Of a stretch of 37,081 bases of DNA, positions 25,450 through 34,703 are shown piece after piece. Numbering within the stretch: the first letter of the stretch is position 1; each line of letters starts with the position of its first letter. Source of the DNA: a bacterium (GTDB lineage: Bacteria; Joyebacterota; Joyebacteria; Joyebacterales; Joyebacteraceae); NCBI GenBank assembly GCA_025774645.1, contig JALGVN010000007.1, forward strand, positions 1 to 37,081. The letters are read 5' to 3'. Position numbers and translations under genes: made by a program. Under the pieces are notes generated by a model. That model was given only the letters and a program-made list of their open reading frames with translations. It was not told the DNA's origin and searched no databases.

Positions 25450-28400
25450 CTAGGTCGGTTCGATCGTCTCCCGGATCGTGCGGAGGAGCTCGCCGATGTC
25501 GTAGGGCTTCGGCAGGAAGGCGAGTCCCTTCTCATCGATCACGGACCACTGCGATTTCTGGTCTGTGTAGCCGCTCGAGAGGAGGACGTGGAGCTCCGGA
25601 CTCACAGAGAGGAGCTCCTCGACGAGCTGCAGCCCGCTCTTGGCCGGGAGGACGACGTCGCTGAAGATGAGGTCGACCCGGCGTTCCTCGTTCTCGAAGA
25701 TGGTCATCGCTTCCTCGGCGCTCGTCGCCTCGAGGACCTCGTACCCGCCCTCGGAGAGCGCTCTCTTGGCGAAGTCCCGGACGTTGTCCTCATCCTCGAC
25801 AAGCAGGATGCGCTCGCCGTGTCCGAGGACCTGCTCCATCGGGAGGTCCGCGACTTGCTCTTCCTCCGTGACGGCGGCCGTCACAGGCATGTACACCTCG
25901 AAGGTCGTGCCCGCGCCGGGCTCGCTCGACACGCCGATCCAACCGCCGTGCGGCTTCCTTCGTGCTGAAGAACGGCTCGAAGATGCGGTCGACGACCGCC
26001 TGGTCGATGCCCTCGCCGGTGTCCTTCACGGAGATTCGCACGTACTCGCCCGGGCGGGCCTCGCCCACGTCCTGGCACTCCGGTTCACCGAGCGTGGTGT
26101 TCTCGGTCCGGATGGTGAGCGTTCCCCCTCCCGGCATCGCGTCACGGCTGTTGATGGCGAGGTTCATGACGACCTGCTCGATCTGGGACGGGTCGGCCTT
26201 CACCTGCCTGAGCCCTCCGTCGAGATCGACCACGAGCTCGACGTCCTCGCCGATGAGGCGGCGGAGCATCTTGTCGGTGTTCGTGACGACGTCGTTCAGC
26301 GAGAGCACCTTCCGCTGGAGAGGCTGTCTCCTGCTGAACGCGAGGAGCTGGCCGGTGAGCGCTGCCGCCTGCTCGCCGACCTTCTTGATCTGCGACACGT
26401 CCGAGTAGGTCGGATCGCCTTCATCGACCCTGCGGAGCACGAGCTCCGCGTAACCCGTGATCGCGGTCAGGAGGTTGTTGAAGTCGTGTGCGACTCCTCC
26501 GGCGAGGTTCCCGATGGCCTCCATCTTCTGCGCGTGGAGGAGAATGTCCTGCGTTCTCTTGAGTTCCTGCAGGCTGTTCTCGAGCTCCTGCATGAGGTTC
26601 GCCTTGCGGAGCGCGGCGGCGAGCTGGTTGGCGAACGCCGTTATGGCCGGGGCGTCCTTTCTGGTGAGTTCGGCTGAGCGAACCGCCAGGACGCCGGTGA
26701 CGTCCTCGCCCGCGATGAGGGGAGCGAGAATCGAACGCTCGGCGTACAGCATGTCGGCGAGACCGTCGCCGTCCCCCCACGTGGAGGGGGCGGACGCCGC
26801 GCGCGTGGTTCCCTGCGGTCCTTCGATGAGGATCGCCCGCCGCTCGCTCGTGACCCTCCTGATCGGGTCCGCCGGGTTTGCCGAGATCGGCACGCCCGCG
26901 ACGGCGAGCGTGTCGATGTACTCGTCGGCCTCTGGGAACTCGACGCTCTCGCTCACGTACCGGAGCGTGACCTCGCACCGGCCCGGGTAAGCCATGAGGA
27001 CCGCGCACGAGAGTCCGACCCTTTCGAGTTCCTGCGCGACGGCCTCGAGGATCTGCTCCGCCCTGAGGTGACGCTCCATGCCGAGGGCCGCTGCGTTCAG
27101 CGTCTGCAGCAGCTGCTCCGCCCTGGTGCGTTCGGTCATGTCGTGGAAGATGGAGATGTACGAGGAGAGGCGTCCCTGCCTGTCCCTGAGAGGGGAGACG
27201 CGGAACTCGACGAGGAACGTGCTCCCGTCCTTCCGCCTGTTCATGCGCCCGCCGCTCCACACGCGTCCCGACGAGACGGTCCGGTGGATCTCGTCCTGGA
27301 ATTCGTCACCCCACGCTTCGGCCGAGAGGAGGTCGAGCGTCTTTCCGATGAGCTCGCCGCCAGGGTACCCGACCTGCAGCGGGATCGAGCCCAGGAACTG
27401 GAGTTCCTCCTCGGCCTGCTTCCTCGATGTGATGTCGCGGACGACGGCGGTGAAGAAGGTGTCGTCGCCTGATTTCCAGGCGCCGATCGAGAGCTCCATC
27501 GGGAACTCGCTCTCGTCCTTCCTGAGGCCGATGCCCTCGACGGTGGCGCGGACATAGCCCTGGCCCTCGGCTGAGACTGCGCGCATGAGACCGTCGACGT
27601 GCGCCTGGAGGAAGCCCTCCGGCACCACGAGCGAGAACGGCCTCCCGACTGCCTCGTCCGAGCTGTAGCCGAACATGTTCTCCGCGGCCTTGTTCCAGAA
27701 GATGATCTTCCCGTGGCTTTCGACGTTGATGAGTGCGTCGTTCGACGTCTCAGCGATCGCATTGAAGCGTCCGTCGCCGTGTCTCCTGGCACCCTCGGCC
27801 TGGGTCCGCGCTATGGCGGGCGCGACGACGGCGGCGATGTCGCACATCAGGTCCTCGGCGTCCTCGCCGAACGCGTCGTCGTCGGTGTAGCTCTGAACCG
27901 CGATGGCCCCGATCGCTCCTTCTGGGGAGAGGAGGGGGACGCCGAGCCACGACTTGCACGGCGTACCGACGACTTCGATCTCACCCGTTGTGACCATGCG
28001 GGCCACGTCTTCCTCGGTGGCGATGAGCGGCGCGCGCGTCCTCACGACGTGCCCCGTCAGGGTCTTCCCCGGCGGGAGGGTCTCGAACTGATTCTGGTCC
28101 TTCTCGTCGAGGAAGAGCGGGAGGTCGATCCTCTCGGTCTCCTGGTTGTAGAGAGCGACGAAGAAGTTCCTCGTGTCGATGAGCTTGCCGAGCTGCTGCC
28201 TCACGGTGCGGTAGAGCTCGTTCGGGTCTTCGGTGGAGCTCGCCTTCGCCGAAACGACCCTGAGGATCTCGCGCTCCATCATCGATCTCCTGCGCCCCGT
28301 CTCGTCGACGAAGGAGAACGCCAGCGCGAGGATCTTCCCTGACTGGTCGGTCGCGACGGTCGCCGAGACGGCGACGGGGAAGGAGGTGCCGTCGGAGTGC

Positions 28401-29989
28401 TTGGCCTCGAGGTCGCCGCTCCATCTGCCGCCTGCCTTCAGTTCGCCGAGCATCTCCGAGACGGCCTGGGGGTTCACGAGAAAGCGACCGATCGGGACTC
28501 CGAGGACCTGCGGTACGTCCCTGTAGTTCCACGCTTTCAGGAACGCGTCGTTGACGCGTACGACCGCGCCCTTGTCATCCGCTATCATGGCGGGGTCGAG
28601 CGAGTTGTCGACAGCGCGCTCGGCGACGCTGATCTCCTGTTCAGCCAGACGGCGCTGGGCAGCGGCGGCGTAGACGTCCGCGAGCCGCTCGAGCGTCTGC
28701 TGGTCGTTCGGCGTGTATCCCTGGCTCGAGTTCGCTACCGCGATCACGCCCAGAAGGTGACCCGCCGCGACGGCGGGCACGCCGAGGAAGTTCGCTATCG
28801 GGGAGGGGGCGTTGGGAACGCCGTCCCACTCGTCGCTCAGCTGGGGTTCGTTCGTCCGGAGCGTCTTCGAGGTCTCGAGGACGCACGTCCAGAGTCCGGG
28901 GTAGCGTCCGGCGGGCGCCGATGTGTCCGGCTGCTCTAGCGCGGTCTCGCCGGTCTCCGCTTCGCAGCCGTCGGCGTCAGCCTGCGCGCACGCCGGGCTC
29001 GACGTTGAGGGGAGGCCCTTCGACGACTGGACGATGGGCACGCCCGATCTGGGGTCCATCATCCAGACGACCCCCTCGCTGCTGCCGGTCGTGGCCATTG
29101 CGTGGTCGAGCACGCTCTCCGCGATCTCGTTGACGGGTGCGTCGCAGGCGACGACCGCGTCGGTCAGCCGGGCGAGCGCCTCGGCGGACTTCTTCTCCGT
29201 CGCGAGTTCGTCGGCCGTCCTGGAGCGCATCCTCTCGAGCTCGATCGCCCGAAGTGTCATTCCCAAGTCCCACGCGACCTTCAGGAGGAGAGCCTTCTCC
29301 TCGTCGTCGTCCACGGTTTGAGGCGGGGCGGAGACGCACAGGACACCGTACGTCCTGTCGCCGGCGGAGATGCGCACGATGAGGTTCCCGCGGCCGTAGT
29401 GCTTCGGCTTGAGCGGGCAGTCGCCACACTCGGCGACCGGGTCCTGGAACACGACCGGGTCGGGTCTCGTGAGCGCCGTGCGCGCGCACGCCGGTCGCCT
29501 CCCGTTCTCCATGGCGTTCCGGAGCGCGTCGAACTCCTCACCCCACCCGCCCTCCGCGGCGGCCGCCAGCCCGCCGCTCCCGTCGAAGATCCCGATCCAG
29601 ACCTTCTCGTAGTTTCTCGTCGATATCAGCTGCCGGCACGCTTCGGCGACCAGCGGCTCGACGTCGGTCTCGCGGATCGTGAACCCGATGATGCTCCGCA
29701 CGGTCTCGAGCTTCCCGTTCAGGTGCTTCGCCTCTTCCTCGGCCAGTCTGATTCGGGCCATGAACATGCCGGGCGCGAGGTAGATTCCCGAGACAACCAG
29801 AAGGACGACCGCTCGGTAGAGGACCTCGTGGAAGAGGTCGCCGGCGAGCCTCATGTTCAGGAACGGGACGTTCCGGCCGATGACGTGACCCAGGATGGGG
29901 TCGATGGTCAAGGCCGCGAGGGCCACGACGATGATCAGGCACAGCGTCTTGGGCAGTCTGCTCATGGTCCGCTCCATTCGTCCCGACAA
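25450..29989 (-). pseudogene. multi-GAF/PAS hybrid histidine kinase with receiver domain; reading frame broken in the HATPase domain
   Basis: ORF 29989..25790 carries TM region, GAF with ECGDCPLKPKHYGR, PAS/GAF domains, H-box GGVAHDFNNLLTAITGYAEL, N-box NLAINSRDAM, G1 DTGEGID and F-box FEPFFSTKE, then goes out of frame. ORF 25932..25450 resumes with (HGGWIG)VSSEPGAGTTFEVYMP and receiver ILLVEDEDNVR...DLIFSDVVLP. Confidence 0.85.
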
Positions 29990-30306
29990 GCGGTGGCGGA
30001 ACGGGTGTGATCGGGTCCTCTCCGTTTCGGACCCGGCCGCGCTCCCGGCCCCCGGGGCGCGAGGTCGCCCGGACGGGATCTCCCCGACGCGGGCAGATAA
30101 TGCGTTTTGCGACCCGTCGCCGCCCTCCGTCCTGAGAGGAGGAGGCGGGTAGGGGGCCTTCTGTCGCCTTCAGGGGCTGGACGGCCCCGTCGGCGGGGTC
30201 CCGCACGGCCGCTCATGGCAGGCAGTGCGGCCCACGCGGTCAATCCGCCGCAGGTGAGCCCCGCACGACGGTCAAAAGCAAGTTCTACGCCAGAATCGGC
30301 TCAGAA

Positions 30307-30328
30307 GAGGGCCGAGAGCACGGCCCTC
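30307..30328. other. perfect 8-bp stem inverted repeat in the divergent intergenic region
   Basis: GAGGGCCG agagca CGGCCCTC; followed by TTCTG on the minus strand. Confidence 0.4.
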
Positions 30329-30442
30329 GAGCCCCCAGGGTCTCCCAGCCGGGGCCTCCGGGCTGTGCCCGCGTTCCGGGTGGGTGCGACCGCGGCCGCT
30401 TCAGGCCGGCTGCCGTCCTGCCACCGCCGTCGCGATTCCGCT

Positions 30443-30471
30443 TTGATTTGCCGGCTCTCGTGTGCTAAAGT
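30443..30471 (+). promoter_or_regulatory. candidate promoter of the STAS/RsbW-like operon
   Basis: TTGATT (30443-30448), 17-nt spacer, TAAAGT (30466-30471), in a locally AT-richer patch. Confidence 0.4.
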
Positions 30472-30576
30472 CGCGCCAATGAATTCGGTCCCCGTGACGC
30501 GCGGGGGCCGAGTCGGGGATGTCCTGGTCGCCGCAGTCGTACCGGCGGCCGATTCGCAACACCACGGAGGTGGATC

Positions 30577-30912
30577 TTGAAGGTCAAGACCCAGATGGAA
30601 GGTGACGTCGCCCTCGTTCACGTCTCGGGCAAGCTCATGGGTGGACCCGAGAGTGAGAACCTGAGGAACGAGATCAAGCAGCTCCTCGACAAGGGCACGA
30701 CGAAGTTCGTGATCAACCTCAAGGGCGTGCCGTGGATCAACAGCACGGGGCTCGGAGCGCTCATGGCTGTCTACACGAGCGTTCAGAGGGGCGAGGGCGT
30801 GCTCAAGCTCGCGCACGTCTCCGACCGGATCCAGAGCCTGTTCATGATCACGAAGCTCCTGACGATCTTCGACACGTACGCGACTGAGAAGGAAGCCATC
30901 GATAGCTTCTAG
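30577..30912 (+). CDS. STAS-domain anti-sigma factor antagonist-like protein
   Basis: MKVKTQMEGDVALVHVSGKLMGGPES...FVINLKGVPWINSTGLGALMAVYTSV; GGAGGTG SD and TTG start. Confidence 0.92.
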   Translation: MKVKTQMEGDVALVHVSGKLMGGPESENLRNEIKQLLDKGTTKFVINLKGVPWINSTGLGALMAVYTSVQRGEGVLKLAHVSDRIQSLFMITKLLTIFDTYATEKEAIDSF

Positions 30913-30934
30913 CGACCCGACCGAGAGAGCGACC

Positions 30935-31390
30935 ATGTCTGATGCGGGGTCCGGAAGCCAGGAGCTCGTGCTTCCGAGCGAGTACGAGACGCTTGAGCGC
31001 GTCGACGAGATTCTCCTCGGCTGCTCGCGCTTCAACGCACTCGACGAGAAGACCCAGAACGAAGTGGCGCTGGCCATGATCGAGGCGGTCACGAACGCCG
31101 TCGTTCACGGCAACCGGCTCGACAAGAGCAAGCAGGTGACCGTCACCTGCGACTGGGATCCTGACGAGATTCGGATCAGCGTTCACGACGAGGGCGAGGG
31201 CTTCGACGAGAGCTGCGTGTGGGATCCGACCGATGCCGAGCACTGCATGAAGTGCTCGGGTCGCGGGGTCTTCATCATGCGGGCGACGATGGACGACGTC
31301 GAGTTCGAGATGTCGAAGGAGACGGGCACGACCGTCAGGATGCGGAAGCGCACTTCGGGAGCGGGGGGCGGGTCCGGGGGGGAGGGGTAG
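30935..31390 (+). CDS. RsbW/SpoIIAB-like GHKL serine kinase (anti-sigma factor type)
   Basis: ALAMIEAVTNAVVHGN N-box, VHDEGEGFDES G1, GRGVFIMRATMDDVEF G2; immediately downstream of the STAS gene. Confidence 0.9.
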   Translation: MSDAGSGSQELVLPSEYETLERVDEILLGCSRFNALDEKTQNEVALAMIEAVTNAVVHGNRLDKSKQVTVTCDWDPDEIRISVHDEGEGFDESCVWDPTDAEHCMKCSGRGVFIMRATMDDVEFEMSKETGTTVRMRKRTSGAGGGSGGEG

Positions 31391-31449
31391 CTTCGGGAGG
31401 CCCTGCGCTCTGTCCGACGAGCTCCATCCAACCGCCGCCACCAAAGAAG

Positions 31450-31477
31450 AGAGGGGCCCTCTTTCGAGGGCCCCTCT
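31450..31477. terminator. intrinsic terminator-like hairpin between convergent genes
   Basis: AGAGGGGCCCTC tttc GAGGGCCCCTCT followed by TGTTGTT. Confidence 0.8.
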
Positions 31478-31502
31478 TGTTGTTCCATACCCGTTTCCCC
31501 GT

Positions 31503-31706
31503 CTATGCTGCTGTCTTCTTGAGCTTGTCCACAGCGCCCGAGCGGATGCAGGAGGTGCAGACGAGGATCTTCTTGGGCGTGCCGTCTATCACGACGCGCA
31601 CGCGCTGGAGGTTCGGCAACCACCGGCGCTTCGTCACGTTGTGAGCGTGGCTGACATTGTGTCCCACGCGCGGGTGCTTCCCGCAGATATCGCAGCGTCT
31701 CGACAT
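31503..31706 (-). CDS. rpmB: 50S ribosomal protein L28 (four-cysteine type)
   Basis: MSRRCDICGKHPRVGHNVSHAHNVTKRRWLPNLQRVRV...KKILVCTSCIRSGAVDK. Confidence 0.96.
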   Translation of the reverse strand: MSRRCDICGKHPRVGHNVSHAHNVTKRRWLPNLQRVRVVIDGTPKKILVCTSCIRSGAVDKLKKTAA

Positions 31707-31972
31707 GGTGTCCTCCAAGGTTCGGTCACGAATTGACGAATCTAGCACGGCCGCCTGCCGCGCGCAAGGTCTTTCGGGGGCCCTCTCGGCCGTCTTGACC
31801 CCGTTTCCGCGCTGGTCTAGAATCTTGGCTGCGCGGTCGCGCCGCATCCCGGTCGGCGGCCGCCCGGCGCCACCGGGCGCCGACGAGCGTCACCGCGTGT
31901 ACACGCGCGTCCCCTGGGAGAGGGAGGACCGGTATCGCTACCGAGACGACGCTCTACTCTGACGTCCGCTAC

Positions 31973-34024
31973 GTGAAGGGCGTCGGCCCCAAAATGGCCG
32001 CTCTCTTCGCGAAGGGCGGCGTCGAGACCATCGAGGATCTCCTCTACTACGTCCCGCGCACGTACGCCGACTGGTCGCGCATCGCGAACGTCGACACGCT
32101 CAAGGTCGGCGACCGCGTGACGGTCGTCGCCCGCGTGCTCTCGTGCGACGTGTCCCGCCGCGGCCGGTGGTCGATGTTCGTGGCCGCGCTCGAGGACGAC
32201 ACGGGGGCGATCTTCGCGAGGTGGTTCAACCAGCCGTACCTCCAGAACGTGCTCGAGACGGGGACGAAGGCGGTCGTCTCCGGCGAGGTGCGCTTCGACA
32301 AGCACGCCAGGCGCACCGAGTTCGTGAACCCTGCGTTCGAGGTCATCCGGGAGGACGAGGCCGCGGAACTCGTGCACGCCGGGAGGATCGTGCCGGAGTA
32401 CTCGCAGATCGGGGATCTCTCCGGCAGACGCATCCGGCGGATCATGAAGACCGCCATCGACCGCTTCCTCGACGTGCTCGTCGACCCGCTCCCCGAGGGA
32501 TTGCGGAAGAAGCACGCCCTGCCCGGTCTCCGCGAGGCCATGGGGGACGTCCACTTCCCGCCGTCGCTCGAGCGGGCGGAGCGGGCCCGGTCGCGCCTGG
32601 CGTACGAGGAGTTCTTCCTCTTCCAGGTCATCGTCGCGCTCCGGAAGCTCCGCGCTGCGACCGGCGGTCCGGCGGTCCGCTTCGACTGGAACGAGGCCGA
32701 GCACGCGCGGCTCCTCTCGTCGCTGCCGTTCGAGCTGACGGCCGCGCAGGAGCGCGTAGTCGGCGAGATCCGCGGCGACATGGCGGCCGACCGTGCCATG
32801 AACCGGCTCCTCCAGGGCGACGTCGGCTCGGGGAAGACGGTCGTCGCGGCCGCGGCGATGCATCAGGCGGTCGCGAACGGGTATCAGGCCGCGATCATGG
32901 CTCCGACCGAGATCCTCGCGGAGCAGCACCACGAGAACATCACGGCGCTCCTCGCGCCGCTCGGGGACCGGGTCGTTCTTCTTCGCGGCGGCATGAAGGC
33001 CGCCGACCGGGAGGAGGCGCTCCGTCACATCGAGAGCGGCGAGGCGGAGGTGGTCGTCGGAACCCACGCGCTCATCCAGGAGGGCACCCTGTTCGGGAAT
33101 CTCGCGCTCGCGGTCGTCGACGAGCAGCACCGGTTCGGCGTCGTGCAGCGCGCGGCGCTCCGAGCGAAGGGGAAGGCGCCCGACATCCTCGTCATGACGG
33201 CGACCCCGATCCCGAGGACGCTCGCGCTGACGGTGTACGGCGACCTCGACGTGTCCGTGCTCGACGAGCTGCCGCCTGGGAGGATGCCGGTCGTCACGGC
33301 GGTGCGCGACGAGGCGGCGCGCGCGAGGGTCTACGAGTTCCTCAGGAAGGAGATCGGGGAGGGGCGGCAGGTCTTCGTCGTCTACCCGCTCGTCGAGGAG
33401 TCCGAGAAGCTCGAGCTCTCGGCGGCGACGAAGATGTACGAGGAGCTCCGCGGGAAGACCTTCAAGGACGCGAGCGTCGGACTCATCCACGGCCGGATGA
33501 AGCCCGAGGAGAAGGACGCGGTGATGGACGAGTTCAGGAAGGGGAAGACCGACCTCCTCGTCTCGACGACGGTCGTCGAGGTCGGGGTCGACGTGCCGAA
33601 CGCGACCGTCATGCTCATCGAGCACGCCGAGCGATTCGGTCTGGCGCAGCTCCACCAGCTGCGGGGCCGGGTCGGAAGGGGAGCGCACAGGTCGTACTGC
33701 GTGCTCATGGTCGGGACCGGGGCGTCCGACGAGGCGAGGGAGCGGATCCAGGTCCTCGCCGACACGAACGACGGGTTCCAGATTGCAGAGAAGGACCTCG
33801 AGATCAGAGGCCCGGGCGAGTTCCTGGGAGTCAGACAGCACGGGCTCCCGCGGTTCTCGGTGGCCGACCTCTCGCGCGACTCGGAGCTCCTCGTGCTGGC
33901 GCGCGACGACGCGTTCGCGTTCGTCGACGACGATCCGGGGATGAAGGGGACCGAGGCGGCGCTCGTGAGAGCGGCGATCGAGCGCCGGTTCAGGGACAGA
34001 GAGACGTTCATCGACGTGGGGTAG
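31973..34024 (+). CDS. recG: ATP-dependent DNA helicase RecG (true start probably upstream, near 31934)
   Basis: YVKGVGPKMAALF, LLQGDVGSGKTVVAAAAM, MAPTEILAEQH, VVDEQHRFGV, MTATPIPRTLALT, GRVGRGAHRSYC. Confidence 0.95.
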   Translation: MKGVGPKMAALFAKGGVETIEDLLYYVPRTYADWSRIANVDTLKVGDRVTVVARVLSCDVSRRGRWSMFVAALEDDTGAIFARWFNQPYLQNVLETGTKAVVSGEVRFDKHARRTEFVNPAFEVIREDEAAELVHAGRIVPEYSQIGDLSGRRIRRIMKTAIDRFLDVLVDPLPEGLRKKHALPGLREAMGDVHFPPSLERAERARSRLAYEEFFLFQVIVALRKLRAATGGPAVRFDWNEAEHARLLSSLPFELTAAQERVVGEIRGDMAADRAMNRLLQGDVGSGKTVVAAAAMHQAVANGYQAAIMAPTEILAEQHHENITALLAPLGDRVVLLRGGMKAADREEALRHIESGEAEVVVGTHALIQEGTLFGNLALAVVDEQHRFGVVQRAALRAKGKAPDILVMTATPIPRTLALTVYGDLDVSVLDELPPGRMPVVTAVRDEAARARVYEFLRKEIGEGRQVFVVYPLVEESEKLELSAATKMYEELRGKTFKDASVGLIHGRMKPEEKDAVMDEFRKGKTDLLVSTTVVEVGVDVPNATVMLIEHAERFGLAQLHQLRGRVGRGAHRSYCVLMVGTGASDEARERIQVLADTNDGFQIAEKDLEIRGPGEFLGVRQHGLPRFSVADLSRDSELLVLARDDAFAFVDDDPGMKGTEAALVRAAIERRFRDRETFIDVG

Positions 34025-34088
34025 CGAGACGGCAGCCGGCCGGAACCCGGCCCGACGCCGGGCGGCCGCGGCAGCGGAGGAGCGACGC

Positions 34089-34634
34089 ATGACCAGGGAA
34101 GAGAACATCAAGGTCCTCAAGGAGAACTGCAGGAACAAGAACCTCTTCAAGCACATGCTGGCGACCGAGGCCGTGATGGCCGGCCTGGCCGAGAAGCTCG
34201 GGGAGGACGCGGAGTCGTGGGCGATGGCGGGGCTCATGCACGATCTCGACTACGACGAGACCTTCGACGAGCCGGACCGCCACGGGCTCCTTTCGGCCGA
34301 AATGCTGGCCGGAATGGCCTTTTCGGACGAGATCATCCACGCGGTGAAGGCCCACAACGACCACGTACCGCGGGAGAGCCAGATGGACCGGGCGCTCTAC
34401 GCGAGCGACCCGGTGACCGGTCTCATCGTGGCGGCGGCTCTGATGCATCCCGACAAGAAGCTCGCCGCCGTCGACGTCGAGTTCGTAATGCGGCGGTACG
34501 CCGAGAAGCGGTTCGCCGCTGGAGCCTCGCGCGAGCAGATCCAGTCGTGCACGGAGATGGGACTCACGCTCGAGGAGTTCGTCGGGATCGCACTCGCGTC
34601 GATGCAGGGAATCAGCGGGGATCTGGGGCTGTAG
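34089..34634 (+). CDS. HD-domain protein (putative phosphohydrolase)
   Basis: FKHMLATEAVMAGLAEKLGED...WAMAGLMHDLDYDET...RHGLLSAEML...IIHAVKAHNDH. Confidence 0.87.
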   Translation: MTREENIKVLKENCRNKNLFKHMLATEAVMAGLAEKLGEDAESWAMAGLMHDLDYDETFDEPDRHGLLSAEMLAGMAFSDEIIHAVKAHNDHVPRESQMDRALYASDPVTGLIVAAALMHPDKKLAAVDVEFVMRRYAEKRFAAGASREQIQSCTEMGLTLEEFVGIALASMQGISGDLGL

Positions 34635-34649
34635 CTTCGGGCGAAAGAG

Positions 34650-34677
34650 AGAGCGCCCTGCGGACGCGGGGCGCTCT
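34650..34677. terminator. hairpin between convergent genes
   Basis: AGAGCGCCC (34650-34658) paired with GGGCGCTCT (34669-34677), followed by TGAATTT. Confidence 0.65.
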
Positions 34678-34703
34678 TGAATTTGCGTTCATGTCCGGAC
34701 GGG

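Noticed and set aside
25450-25932. Receiver ORF as an independent response regulator gene
   Set aside because: Starts inside HATPase sequence (VSSEPGAGTTFEVYMP), so it is better explained as the C-terminus of the frame-broken hybrid kinase.
30107-30580. 157-aa + ORF in the divergent intergenic region
   Set aside because: Pro/Arg/Ala-rich with no domain, overlaps the candidate promoter and the STAS SD.
31817-34237. 806-aa minus ORF opposite recG
   Set aside because: Antisense shadow of a well-supported recG gene.
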